Assembly (NCBI GenBank): GCA_049645705.1
Contig: JBARUK010000004.1
Span: 62,001-126,000 of the forward strand
Direction: 5' to 3'
Length of the DNA: 64,000 bases
Origin: JBGNFV01 sp049645705
GTDB lineage: Bacteria > Bacteroidota > Bacteroidia > Cytophagales > Cyclobacteriaceae
How positions within the stretch are numbered: position 1 is the first letter of the stretch; each line of letters begins with the position of its first letter. Below the pieces are notes generated by a model. It was not told the DNA's origin, did not search any database, and saw only the letters and a program-made list of their open reading frames with translations. The position numbers were made by a program, and so were the translations under genes. Of the stretch, positions 1 to 8,204 are shown piece after piece.

Positions 1-127
1 AGGTATGCTGATCACCCGGAAGATTAATAGTTCCTCCTTTTAGGTCATCAGTTTCACGCTTTTTCTTATCGCATCCAGTTACAAAGCTTTTAACTTCGAG
101 ATCATCTAAAGATAATTTCTTTTTCAT
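1..127 (-). CDS. Class I lanthipeptide-type RiPP precursor, N-terminal leader (partial, runs off left edge)
   Basis: An ATG at 127 on the minus strand opens a frame of 42 codons that leaves the window. It starts MKKKLSLDDLEVKSFVTGC and continues through a lysine/acid stretch to a KGG motif at about residues 31-33, then TINLPGDQHT. The Lys-rich start, the LxLDDL segment, the KSFVT motif and the GG-type cleavage site are the layout of leaders in the Bacteroidota class I lanthipeptide (pinensin-like) precursors. The core would start after GG with a Thr, a residue that lanthipeptide dehydratases modify. No LanB, LanC or transporter is visible, because the window ends here. A TAnnTTTG-type -10 element lies at 204-211 on the same strand, but no good -33 is seen. 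Motif and frame are seen; product type is inferred from the leader family. The core and stop are not visible. Confidence 0.75.
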   Translation of the reverse strand, partial: MKKKLSLDDLEVKSFVTGCDKKKRETDDLKGGTINLPGDQHT

Positions 128-600
128 AGTTGATTTAAGAATTGGTGATGGATTTATTTAACATTATAAATATATAGCCTTATATGGGCATTATCAAATC
201 ATACAAAGTTAAATGATTGTTAAATGAACTTAGGCATGACACTCAACATAAGATCAGTTGAATTTCTATAGACAATTTTACTAACCTAATTATATTAATT
301 CTCAAATGAATTAATAAAATCTTGCTTCAACATAAAGAAATATCATTTAGCAAGCAGGTCATACCCAACTGTTGTTAACAATAAAATAATCGGACACCAA
401 GAAAGAAAATCATGTTCAAACACTATATGTACTTAATAATCCTTAATATATTTTGCAATCGGATATAATATCGGCAAATTATTACATTAGGGCCAAACAC
501 TGAATAATCAAACTAAATGACCTGCATGGAGCCATAGGCAAACGGTAAACTGACAGTACTTAAATAAAGCCCATCACGAAACATTATCCTCGCTACAGAG
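128..600. other. AT-rich intergenic region with no gene found
   Basis: This 470-bp stretch between the RiPP leader gene and the heptamer array has no open frame longer than a few tens of codons with a plausible start on either strand, and I found no second KSFVT-type leader. It probably carries the promoter of the leftward precursor gene (TAACTTTG at 204-211, minus strand). The far end (591-597, CGCTACA) may be a degenerate outlier of the adjoining array. Confidence 0.5.
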
Positions 601-792
601 TGTGACAGTTTCTGTCACACTTCATTGTGTCACATTATTTTGTGTGACATAAATTAGTGTGACAAGTTTGTAACATTCTTTTTTGTAACGTTTTTTTTCG
701 TTACAGATTTTAACGTTACAGGTTTTGTAACGCCCCTTCTTGTCGCACTTTTTCACGTTACAGGATTTACCGTAACAGATTTGATCTGTGGC
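601..792. repeat. Array of inverted heptamers with 15-bp period, in about three 57-bp units
   Basis: Heptamers of the form (T/C)GTnAC(A/G) or close variants begin at 601, 613, 628, 643, 658, 669, 684, 699, 714, 726, 741, 756 and 771, with a weak one at 786. Steps are 15 bp (7-mer plus 8-nt spacer) except for 11-12 bp where one group of four passes to the next (601/613, 658/669, 714/726). In group 613-664 the order is TGTCACA, TGTCACA, TGTGACA, TGTGACA. In group 669-720 it is TGTAACA, TGTAACG, CGTTACA, CGTTACA. In group 726-777 it is TGTAACG, TGTCGCA, CGTTACA, CGTAACA. So the first two are largely the reverse complement of the last two, and the sequence changes from group to group while pairing is mostly kept. 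Each group could fold into a two-step hairpin or bind a dimeric protein repeatedly. It lies just downstream of selD. Function unknown. Confidence 0.85.
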
Positions 793-825
793 GTTGACTA
801 ACGATAGCTACACTCAGCCCGCTGC

Positions 826-1857
826 TCACTTCACGTACACCAGCTTTTCCTGCTGTTCTGTAAGCTCACCTATCTGTTGCAGGTTAAAGCCTTCCCCTTT
901 CATAAATTCCCGGAACGTGCCGATGTGATCGGGGTCTACAGCTATGAGCAGGCCGCCGCTGGTCTGGGGGTCGCAGAACAGGATCTTTTGGCTGTCGGTA
1001 AGGTCAGCTATGTCTTTACCGTAGCTCTGCCAGTTGCGGGTGGTGCCTCCGGGTATGGCTTTCTGCTCCAGGTAGTAGTCCAGGTTTGGCAACAGGGGCA
1101 CTTTATCGGCATAGAGCGTGGCACTTACTCCGGCGGCACGGCACACTTCAGACAGGTGGCCGAGCAGCCCAAAGCCGGTCACGTCCGTAAGGGCCTGCAC
1201 ATACGGTTTGGTGCCGAGCTTGCTGCCTATGCTATTGAGTGTGACCATACTGTTCCTGGCCCTTTCCAGGTCATCGGGTTGCGCCAGCCCTTTCTTTTGG
1301 GCAGTGGAGATAATACCTACGCCCAGGGGTTTGGTAAGGAAGAGAGCGGCCCCGGACCTGGCGCCGTCATTTCGTTTCAGGTTCTCAGTATCGACCATAC
1401 CGGTGACTGACAGGCCGAAGATAGGCTCGGGCGCATCGATGCTATGGCCACCGGCAAGGGGAATACCGGCTTCGCTGCAGGCCTGGCGCGCGCCCCGGAG
1501 CACCTCGCCCGCTACTTCGGGAGCTATCTTGTCGATAGGCCACCCGAGTATGGCTATGGCCATTATGGGTTTGCCACCCATAGCGTACACATCGCTGATG
1601 GCGTTGACGGAGGCTATACGGCCAAAGTCGACGGGGTCGTCCACTATAGGCATGAAGAAGTCGGTGGTACTGATGACAGCCCGCCCGTCGCCGGTATCGA
1701 ATACGGCGGCATCGTCACGGGTGTCATTACCCACAAGCAGGCCGGGAAAGCTTTCGCTTTTGCTGAAGCCCGCCAGCATCCTGTCGAGAATGGCCGGTGA
1801 TATCTTGCACCCGCATCCTGCTCCGTGGCTGTAGCTGGTCAGTTTAATTTCGCTCAT
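826..1857 (-). CDS. selD: Selenide, water dikinase
   Basis: SelD makes selenophosphate from selenide and ATP, the selenium donor for selenocysteine and for 2-selenouridine in tRNA. The 343-residue product is close to the E. coli enzyme in length and sequence throughout. The N-terminus HGAGCGCK carries the catalytic Cys15 and Lys18 (Cys17/Lys20 in E. coli), encoded as an ordinary Cys codon, not Sec. NETRDDAA-like (NDTRDDAA), TTDFFMP, GGHSIDAPEP and TDVTGFGLLGH motifs of the AIRS-type ATP-binding fold are all present, as is CDPQTSGGLL near the C-terminus. Its start overlaps the stop of selU by ATGA, so the two are translationally coupled. With selU next door and no selA/selB here, the local role is probably selenouridine formation. 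Confidence 0.97.
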   Translation of the reverse strand: MSEIKLTSYSHGAGCGCKISPAILDRMLAGFSKSESFPGLLVGNDTRDDAAVFDTGDGRAVISTTDFFMPIVDDPVDFGRIASVNAISDVYAMGGKPIMAIAILGWPIDKIAPEVAGEVLRGARQACSEAGIPLAGGHSIDAPEPIFGLSVTGMVDTENLKRNDGARSGAALFLTKPLGVGIISTAQKKGLAQPDDLERARNSMVTLNSIGSKLGTKPYVQALTDVTGFGLLGHLSEVCRAAGVSATLYADKVPLLPNLDYYLEQKAIPGGTTRNWQSYGKDIADLTDSQKILFCDPQTSGGLLIAVDPDHIGTFREFMKGEGFNLQQIGELTEQQEKLVYVK

Positions 1858-2891
1858 AGCACCTTGTGTAAATGTTTGTATTCGTTCCAGGCCTGTACCA
1901 GGGTTTTTGCATTGGCTTCCGGATCCCTGGTATCCACTGGTATACGGATTACCTCCGGTCGCCGTTCCAGTCCTTTTTTGTAGGTCTTGTCGTAGTATAT
2001 CAGCAGGTTATCGGCCACGGCTTCCGCTTTGCCAGCTTTCAGGTCGTCCAGTACCTCCTGGTACCGTTTGGCACCGAGCTTCCGGCTTATCCTCTCGCAG
2101 GCCTGCATGAGTACCCCGGGCGGAAAGTCACCGTAATCATCTACCAGGTTCAGTATACGAAAGTCCCGTGGCATGTCGGGCACGAGGCAGGGGGCTGGCT
2201 TCATCTGCTCCCACAGGGGATAGGGCAAGCGTACGCTGCCTATACTGAAGGACTCGTCTTCTATCCAGACGGGGCGGGCGGGATCGAATGTGTCCCACCG
2301 GGAAAAGAGGGCTGAATGGAACTGCTCGGTGGTAGGCTGTTCTGTACCTGCCATATTGCCAAAAGAGCTGCCCTTGTGCCCGGCCAGACCCTCCAGGTCC
2401 AGCACCTGCTCGCCCATATCGTGGAGCTTTTCGAGAATGGCGGTCTTGCCGGACCCTGTACTCCCTCCTACTATGATGACCTGCATGGGCTTTTCGAAGG
2501 CCTCCAGCACATAGTTGCGGTAGGCCTTGTACCCTCCCTGGAGCAGGAAGCAGGTAAACCCGGCTTTTTCCAGCATCCAGGCCACGCTTTCGCTTCGCAT
2601 GCCGCCCCGCCAGCAGTGCACGGCAATTTGCCTGTCGGGAGCTGCCTCTATGGCCTTCTGCACCATGTGGCTCAGCCGGGGGCCTATTATCTCCAGGCCC
2701 AACAGCACGGCCTGGTCTTTGCCCTGCTGCTTGTAGCAGGTACCGACCCTGACCCGCTCCTCATCTGAAAACAGGGGAAAGGACATGGCTCCTGGAATGT
2801 GCCCCGCCTGATGCTCTGCGGGCGATCGAACGTCCAGCAGGGGCATATGGGCAGATTTTTCCAGAAATGAAGAAACAGTAAGAGGCTTCAT
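1854..2891 (-). CDS. selU: tRNA 2-selenouridine synthase
   Basis: SelU (MnmH) replaces sulfur with selenium at the wobble 2-thiouridine of some tRNAs, using selenophosphate from SelD and a geranylated intermediate. The rhodanese domain is N-terminal (LLDVRSPAEHQAGHIPGA, then the active-site loop VHCWRGGMRSESVAW with Cys93). It is followed by a P-loop domain whose Walker A is GGSTGSGKT at about residues 142-150. Translation from 2891 (MKPLTVSSFL) gives 345 residues, the usual size. The frame is open 30 codons further upstream, but those residues do not resemble the family and run toward the preceding PAP2 gene, so I choose the internal ATG. The end overlaps selD by ATGA. Confidence 0.95.
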   Translation of the reverse strand: MKPLTVSSFLEKSAHMPLLDVRSPAEHQAGHIPGAMSFPLFSDEERVRVGTCYKQQGKDQAVLLGLEIIGPRLSHMVQKAIEAAPDRQIAVHCWRGGMRSESVAWMLEKAGFTCFLLQGGYKAYRNYVLEAFEKPMQVIIVGGSTGSGKTAILEKLHDMGEQVLDLEGLAGHKGSSFGNMAGTEQPTTEQFHSALFSRWDTFDPARPVWIEDESFSIGSVRLPYPLWEQMKPAPCLVPDMPRDFRILNLVDDYGDFPPGVLMQACERISRKLGAKRYQEVLDDLKAGKAEAVADNLLIYYDKTYKKGLERRPEVIRIPVDTRDPEANAKTLVQAWNEYKHLHKVL

Positions 2892-2929
2892 AAGCTGCCA
2901 ATAACGCAATGCCTGAAGCAAAAAGCAAT

Positions 2930-3817
2930 TTAGAAGCGGCCGGTAAGTCGTAAACCACCAAAAGCGGGCGACAGACTCCACCGGATAGCGGGCGGTTCAT
3001 GCAGCATACTCCACCTTTTTTCTTTGCCCTTTTCTACAAACTGAATGGCCGTTTCGGCACAGGCAATTGTGAGGAGAGAACCTAACAGGATATCTGATGA
3101 GAAGTGCGCGCTGGCATACATTCGGCTCAGTCCTACACCGGCTGCCAGGCTGTACATGGCTATTTTGGCGGGCAGGAAGTCTAACCGGCGGCCTATTATG
3201 TAAGCAGAGCTCAGGATCATGATGATGTGTCCGGAGGGTAAGCTGTGGTAGCCGGGTCGGCTATCGAATGGCTTATAAGCCCATGCCCCCACACCTGTGC
3301 TGGGGCGGGCCCTCCCGGCGGCTGTTTTGATAATGGTCTGCATGAGCCCGGCGGTAGAGAGGGTCACGGTGATAATGACGCCTGTGTCGCGCAGCCATTC
3401 GTTATTGGCAAAAAGGCCTATACTGTAGAGTCCGGCCGTGGCTATGTAAGTAGGGCCGGGTTTACCAAAAGGAAACAGGAAGGTTTCTACGTCATTGAGG
3501 GTCTCTGTCTGATTTTTCTGCAGAAAATCGTGCAGCGGCTCATCTATAGTGGCAGCCATGAGGGCGCCGGTACCTACTGTACCGCCAAAGCGCAGCCAGT
3601 CTTGTTTCTGCCAGTGAAAGGGCCGGGCATATACATAGACGATGCCCCCGCCTATGCGCTTCAGATCATACAGAAAGCGGTGGTGAAGTTTAAGATTTTG
3701 CTCGTCTCTCAGGGTATCGGCAATATCGACAGTATCACTGACTGCCTGACCAAACAGGGGCGCGCCGATAAACAGGAGACTGACGGAAAATAACAGTACG
3801 ATAAACTTTCTCTTCAT
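2930..3817 (-). CDS. Secreted PAP2-superfamily phosphatase
   Basis: This is a 295-residue phosphatidic-acid-phosphatase type 2 (acid phosphatase/vanadium peroxidase) protein. It begins with a clear signal peptide (MKRKFIVLLFSVSLLFIGAPLFGQA). The three phosphatase signature parts are in order: KTAAGRARPS, then LPSGH, then SRMYASAHFSSD with the nucleophilic His. Hydrophobic segments surround these motifs, so it is probably embedded in a membrane with the active site on the periplasmic side. Such enzymes dephosphorylate lipid phosphates such as phosphatidate or undecaprenyl pyrophosphate; the substrate here cannot be told. It lies 38 bp upstream of selU in the same direction and may be cotranscribed, with no functional link evident. 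Confidence 0.88.
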   Translation of the reverse strand: MKRKFIVLLFSVSLLFIGAPLFGQAVSDTVDIADTLRDEQNLKLHHRFLYDLKRIGGGIVYVYARPFHWQKQDWLRFGGTVGTGALMAATIDEPLHDFLQKNQTETLNDVETFLFPFGKPGPTYIATAGLYSIGLFANNEWLRDTGVIITVTLSTAGLMQTIIKTAAGRARPSTGVGAWAYKPFDSRPGYHSLPSGHIIMILSSAYIIGRRLDFLPAKIAMYSLAAGVGLSRMYASAHFSSDILLGSLLTIACAETAIQFVEKGKEKRWSMLHEPPAIRWSLSPAFGGLRLTGRF

Positions 3818-3884
3818 ATAACTATCAGGTAGCGAATAATTCTAACGGAATGATTGCGCCAATGTTACCCTGATGAGACGAAAC

Positions 3885-4397
3885 CTATTTACGAAGAGAC
3901 TTTTCCAGTATGATGCGGTAGTCGTCTAATCGGCGGAAGGGCTCTACGGAGAGTATATTGAAACCCCGCAACAAAGCGAAGCAGAGCATGCCTTTGTGGC
4001 GGTTCCAGGTTTTTAACCTTACGGTATGGTACCCGCTTTCAGTGGCCCACTTTTCCTGAGCGTCGGCCAGCATAGCGGCTACCCCCATACGGCGGTAGCG
4101 CTTGTGCACACCACCCATCCAGCTGTAGAACAGGCCGTCTTCTATCTCATACCCTACCTTGAACCCGGCCAGTGAGCCTTCGGCAGCACTTCCTTCATTG
4201 CGGATATGGTCTTTCCATTCGGCCAGCAGGACCAGGTGAGGGGTATCGGTAAGGCGCAGTTCGTACTCTTCGGCAGGGTAGCTGCCGGTAAACTCGGGTA
4301 TATGTTCTATAAGCCGAAAGACTTCTTCCAGGGTGCCGGGGCGGACATAGATACTACCGGAGCGACTTTCAAGCATATTACTGTCTGACAAAGGCAT
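3885..4397 (-). CDS. GNAT-family N-acetyltransferase
   Basis: The product of about 170 residues has a GNAT fold. An N-terminal YVRPGTLEEVFRLI segment is typical of the first strand and helix. The acetyl-CoA-binding motif A appears as GGVHKRYRRMGVAAMLADAQEKWA (R-R-M-G-V-A core), followed by VRLKTWNRHKGMLCFALLRGFN, the usual C-terminal strand/helix with asparagine. The substrate is unknown. The start is uncertain: ATG at 4397 overlaps the upstream CpcT-like gene by 20 bp, ATG at 4376 would begin 1 bp after that gene's stop, and a TTG at 4415 extends it further. All keep the whole domain. It is probably cotranscribed with the upstream gene. Confidence 0.85.
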   Translation of the reverse strand: MPLSDSNMLESRSGSIYVRPGTLEEVFRLIEHIPEFTGSYPAEEYELRLTDTPHLVLLAEWKDHIRNEGSAAEGSLAGFKVGYEIEDGLFYSWMGGVHKRYRRMGVAAMLADAQEKWATESGYHTVRLKTWNRHKGMLCFALLRGFNILSVEPFRRLDDYRIILEKSLRK

Positions 4398-5001
4398 ATC
4401 CCCCTTTACCGGCAACCAGGGTCTGCAGGTTGGCGCTGTTGTAGCCCTTGTCCCAGCTTCGAATACTACGGCTGGTTATTTCCACTATGCTGGTGGCAGA
4501 ATTTGCCCCGCGAAGTTTAGATGTGCAATCTCCTGCACGTTTTTCACCTATAAATCCGGCTCCTTCGGGTTCTATCCATACCTCACAGCCGTTTCTCAAC
4601 TGCAGGTCAGAGGGTGTCAGCCCTTCGAATACGGCGGGGTCTTCCCAGCCTCCTGCATATTTATCGGGGTGGGTAAATTCGTACACGACGCTTACCAGTC
4701 TGGTATCGGTATCACGCATGACGTGGTAAATGCGCTGGTGGTAGGGCTTATTCAGGCTATCTGCCGCGCCCTGCTCTACGTACAGCCAGTAGCCATCGGT
4801 ACGCTCGGGCCATATGCGTTCGGTATGCAGGTGTATCTCATGGTAACTGCTATCGGCTGCTGCCTGTGCACCACTGTGGAAGTGGCCGGTAAGGTAGGCG
4901 GCCAGCTTATCCAGGGCAGGATCCTGCTCGTCTCTCTGCAGGGCCAGCGACACGAGGGCCGCTGCAAAACATACGATAAACAGTATTGACTTCTTTTTCA
5001 T
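4378..5001 (-). CDS. CpcT/CpeT-family protein
   Basis: The 207-residue product resembles the CpcT/CpeT family, first known as lyases attaching bilins to cyanobacterial phycobiliproteins. Conserved parts seen are LDKLAAYLTGHFHSGAQAAAD, the WPERTDGYWLYVEQ segment, YHQRIYHV, the GCEVW strand and the WDKGYN...KGGYAFVR ending. There is an N-terminal hydrophobic segment (SILFIVCFAAALVSLAL), so the protein is probably exported or membrane-anchored. Phycobiliproteins are not expected in a bacterium of this kind, so the role is probably not chromophore attachment; many non-phototrophs have such proteins with unknown function. It is followed at once by the GNAT gene. Confidence 0.85.
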   Translation of the reverse strand: MKKKSILFIVCFAAALVSLALQRDEQDPALDKLAAYLTGHFHSGAQAAADSSYHEIHLHTERIWPERTDGYWLYVEQGAADSLNKPYHQRIYHVMRDTDTRLVSVVYEFTHPDKYAGGWEDPAVFEGLTPSDLQLRNGCEVWIEPEGAGFIGEKRAGDCTSKLRGANSATSIVEITSRSIRSWDKGYNSANLQTLVAGKGGYAFVRQ

Positions 5002-5229
5002 ACGATTCCACTACGATATGACAGAGACAAACGTACTAATTAAATCCTCACAAAAAATACCGAAATAAGGCGGTAAAGTACACAGATAAGGCTATTTATT
5101 GCACTATACAGCATAATATTATTATGTAATCATATTGACTTACAATGATTTAGCTAACCACACCTGCTATAAAATTGAAATTAGGTCTGCATTACCGTAT
5201 ATTTCACTGAAATCGAAACTATCAACTTT

Positions 5230-7155
5230 ATGAGAAGTCATCTGCTCGGCACGCTTTTTCTGGCCGCTATCGCTTACAGTTGTAATACATCACTGGAAAG
5301 CGGGTCGTCAGGAGAGAAACCCTCCGATTATACACCCTCTGAATATACAATAGATCAGTTCCTGGCTAATGAGTCGCTGCAGGGAGGCGCTGTATCATCT
5401 GATAACAAAAGTATACTGGTAACGAGTAACCGGTCGGGTATACTGAATATGTACGAAATACCGGCGCAGGGCGGTAACTGGAAGGCCATGAGCCGGTCTG
5501 ACAGTTCTTCTGTCCAGGCGGTGGACTATTTTCCGGAAGATGAGCGTATCCTGTTTTCCATGGATGATAACGGTGATGAAATATTTCACCTTTACGTAAG
5601 GGAAGAAAATGGCTCGGTAACGCCGATAACGCCATATGAAGGCGCCCGAACGATCCCCTATGGTTTCTCTCACGACGGACAGAGCCTGTACTTTACTACC
5701 AACAAGCGGGACAAGCGCTACATGGATCTCTATAGCATGGACCTGGAAACGTACGAGCCGGAATTATTATATGAAAATACGGAAGGCTATAGTATAGGGA
5801 CGGTATCTAATACGGGTACCTATGTAGCCCTGACGAAAAGCCTGAATACCAATGATAGTGACCTGTTCCTGTATAACCTGGAAACTCAGGATACGACTAA
5901 GATAAATGACTCGCAATCCAGTAACAACGGCCAGGACTTTAGTGTAAACGACAGCACGTTTTACTTCATCACGGATGAAGGCGCTGAATTTGGCTACCTG
6001 GTGGGCTACGATATCAGCACAAAAGAAAAGGAAATACTCTACGAGCCGGAGTGGGATGTGTGGAATGCCTACTTCTCTCACGATGGCAACTACCGTATCA
6101 CTACGGTAAATGAGGACGCTATGTCTTCGGTAGAGGTGATAGAAACGGCAACAAGCAATGTGGTAGACTTTCCACAGTTTGAAAACGGTGAAATATCGAG
6201 CATACGGATGTCGAGAGATGAGAGCATAATGACCTTTTATGTAGGTGGCTCGGGCATGCCTTACGACCTGTACATCTTCGATATGGCTACGGAAAAGGCG
6301 ACTAAACTATCGGATGTGCTTAATGATGACATAGACCCACGCGACCTGGTATCTGCGCGGGTGGTACGCTACGAGTCATTTGATGGCACTGAGATCCCTG
6401 CTATCTACTATCAGCCTAAAATGGCCTCTCCGGACAAGCCCGCCCCTGCCCTGGTGTGGGTACACGGCGGCCCGGGCGGACAGAGCCGCCAGTCTTACAG
6501 CAGCCTGGTGCAGTATATGGTAAACCACGGCTACGCGGTACTGGCCGTAAATAACCGCGGCAGCAGCGGATACGGCAAGACGTTCTACCAGATGGACGAT
6601 AAGAACCACGGTGAAAAAGACCTGCAGGATGTGGTAGAGGGTAAAAACTGGCTGGCGGACCAGCCGGAGATTAACGCTGAGCAGATAGGCATAATAGGCG
6701 GTTCGTACGGGGGCTACATGGTAATGGCTGCCCTGGCCTACGAACCGGAGGCTTTCGATGTGGGCGTAAACCTGTATGGGGTAACGAACTGGCTGAGAAC
6801 ACTGAAAAGCATACCGCCATGGTGGGAAAGCTTTAAGACGGCGCTGTATGAAGAAATGGGCGACCCGAACACGGCGGACTCGGTACGACTGAAGGCTATC
6901 TCACCGCTGTACCACCCGGAAAATATTTCTAAACCGCTGATGGTGCTGCAGGGATCACAGGATCCGAGGGTGCTGAAGGTGGAGTCTGATGAGATCGTGG
7001 AGGCTGTAAAGGCCAAGGGGGTGCCGGTGGAGTATGTGCTCTTTGAAGATGAAGGACACGGATTTGTGAAAAAAGAAAACCAGACTGAGGCGTACAGCCG
7101 CATTCTGAAGTTCCTGGACACGTACCTGAACAATACGGAAACGGCCCGTAACTAA
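5230..7155 (+). CDS. Lipoprotein S9-family peptidase (prolyl oligopeptidase/DPP-like)
   Basis: The 641-residue protein starts with a lipoprotein signal (LAAIAYSCNTS, with Cys at about 18), so it probably sits in an envelope membrane facing the periplasm. The N-terminal two thirds are a beta-propeller with repeated DG/DD blades (for example FPEDERILFSMDDNGDEIFHLYV). The C-terminal alpha/beta hydrolase domain begins around residue 385 and has the oxyanion segment WVHGGPGGQ. Its catalytic residues are Ser492 (GGSYGGYM), Asp578 (GSQDPRV) and His610 (EGHGF). The family cleaves short peptides after proline or other residues, or releases N-acyl amino acids; the exact specificity is not visible. It is transcribed alone and ends at a strong hairpin terminator. 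Confidence 0.93.
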   Translation: MRSHLLGTLFLAAIAYSCNTSLESGSSGEKPSDYTPSEYTIDQFLANESLQGGAVSSDNKSILVTSNRSGILNMYEIPAQGGNWKAMSRSDSSSVQAVDYFPEDERILFSMDDNGDEIFHLYVREENGSVTPITPYEGARTIPYGFSHDGQSLYFTTNKRDKRYMDLYSMDLETYEPELLYENTEGYSIGTVSNTGTYVALTKSLNTNDSDLFLYNLETQDTTKINDSQSSNNGQDFSVNDSTFYFITDEGAEFGYLVGYDISTKEKEILYEPEWDVWNAYFSHDGNYRITTVNEDAMSSVEVIETATSNVVDFPQFENGEISSIRMSRDESIMTFYVGGSGMPYDLYIFDMATEKATKLSDVLNDDIDPRDLVSARVVRYESFDGTEIPAIYYQPKMASPDKPAPALVWVHGGPGGQSRQSYSSLVQYMVNHGYAVLAVNNRGSSGYGKTFYQMDDKNHGEKDLQDVVEGKNWLADQPEINAEQIGIIGGSYGGYMVMAALAYEPEAFDVGVNLYGVTNWLRTLKSIPPWWESFKTALYEEMGDPNTADSVRLKAISPLYHPENISKPLMVLQGSQDPRVLKVESDEIVEAVKAKGVPVEYVLFEDEGHGFVKKENQTEAYSRILKFLDTYLNNTETARN

Positions 7156-7173
7156 GGCTGCTTTTACTATATG

Positions 7174-7205
7174 AAGGCCGTTTCGAACAGTACCGAAACG
7201 GCCTT
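7174..7205 (+). terminator. Rho-independent terminator after the S9 peptidase
   Basis: A perfect 12-bp stem, AAGGCCGTTTCG at 7174-7185 with CGAAACGGCCTT at 7194-7205 and an 8-nt loop, is followed by a T run. It lies between convergent genes and could serve the leftward DUF4349 gene too. Confidence 0.9.
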
Positions 7206-7210
7206 TTTAT

Positions 7211-8043
7211 TTATCCGTTTTTACCAGTGACCGGGCCGGGTCTGCGTTTACTGTATCGGCGTATGAGCAGCACAATGGCTATACACAACAGCAAAAGGGG
7301 CCAGATGGTGATAACACCTATGATGAGGCCCTGGGCTAGCTCCCACCCGCTTTTGAAGCCCTCTTTTAGCCGTGTACTGAAGCTTTCTGCAGCCACTACC
7401 ACCTCTTTCTGTGGTGATAGGAGGCGCACCTCCAGGGTACTGTAAGCGACCTGGTTGCTTATAAGTCGCAGCCGTCCTTCCATAGATTCTATCTCGGCTC
7501 TTTCTTCTGCTATCTCCCTTTTTCTATTCTGAGCATGTCTTCTACCTTTTCGGCTTTTGCCAGCAGCTGCCGGTACCTGTTTTCCAGTTCTTTCCGGGTC
7601 TTCAGTCTTTCTGACAGATCTACATATTGGGCCGACACGTCTATAACCTGGATATCCCTGGTTTCGAAAGCGCCTACTCCTTTGGAGACAGCCATCAGCA
7701 GCTCATCGAACCGGTCGGAGGGCACACGCATGACCAAGGTGTAGCGGGTACGGTCATACAGCCTCTCCTCATTATCCTCTGCCACGTAGCCTTTCGCTTT
7801 CTGTAAGGCACGCAGTATGTTTTGCCGGGTGGTGTACGGGTCTTCGGCCTCCCATGCCAGGATACCGGTACGGATCATCATTCTATCCGGCCTGTCGGTT
7901 TCGCCTGCATCGTTTTCAGGCTGGCTCACGGGCTCACCTAACTGCGCCGGGGCAGCATCCGGGGATTCGCTCGTCAATTTTTCGGTGGCCTGATGACAAC
8001 TGACGGTTACCAGCAATATCAGGGCTATAATTACACTCTTCAT
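7211..8043 (-). pseudogene. DUF4349 lipoprotein, split by a frameshift
   Basis: Two frames together make one DUF4349-type protein. The first (8043 to 7510) has a lipoprotein signal ending VTVSC, then the extracellular part with the conserved RYTLVMRVPSDRFDELL strand and a coiled coil ending EDMLRIEKGR. The second (7483 to 7211) starts in the same coiled coil (MEGRLRLISNQVAYSTLEVRL) and ends with a membrane helix (VITIWPLLLLCIAIVLLI) and a basic tail. Between them, reading in the second frame upstream of 7483 gives EIAEERAEIES, which is just what the family has between these parts. The break falls at an A5G3 run near 7520. It is either a real disruption, a slippage site, or a sequencing error. 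Confidence 0.8.
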
Positions 8044-8204
8044 AGTCAGTGTGCTTTGATTCGGGGTAATAACGGACGTGATGCAACGGGTATTTTGTAT
8101 CTATTCGGGGTAATTTTAAATTCCCTGGGGCACGAAATAATATGCGAAATGTGTTCTATAGGCAATACCAACTGATTTTATTATCTTAACCTGTTAGCAA
8201 ACAG

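Noticed and set aside
601..792. CRISPR array
   Set aside because: Repeat units are only 7 nt with 8-nt spacers, inverted within each group, and no cas gene is near.
601..840. Cysteine-rich pentapeptide-repeat gene on the minus strand over the heptamer array
   Set aside because: A 15-nt period reads as a 5-residue repeat (C-N-x-K-x) in the selD frame, but there is no start codon after the upstream stops, the 11-bp step breaks the repeat frame, and a stop follows soon. The paired heptamers explain the pattern better.
877..1834. Long plus-strand frames over selD
   Set aside because: They are antisense to a clear selD and have no family likeness; they reflect codon bias of the real gene.
826..1857. 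Selenocysteine in SelD
   Set aside because: The active-site residue is encoded by a Cys codon, and the gene ends at an ordinary TGA after the full-length C-terminus.
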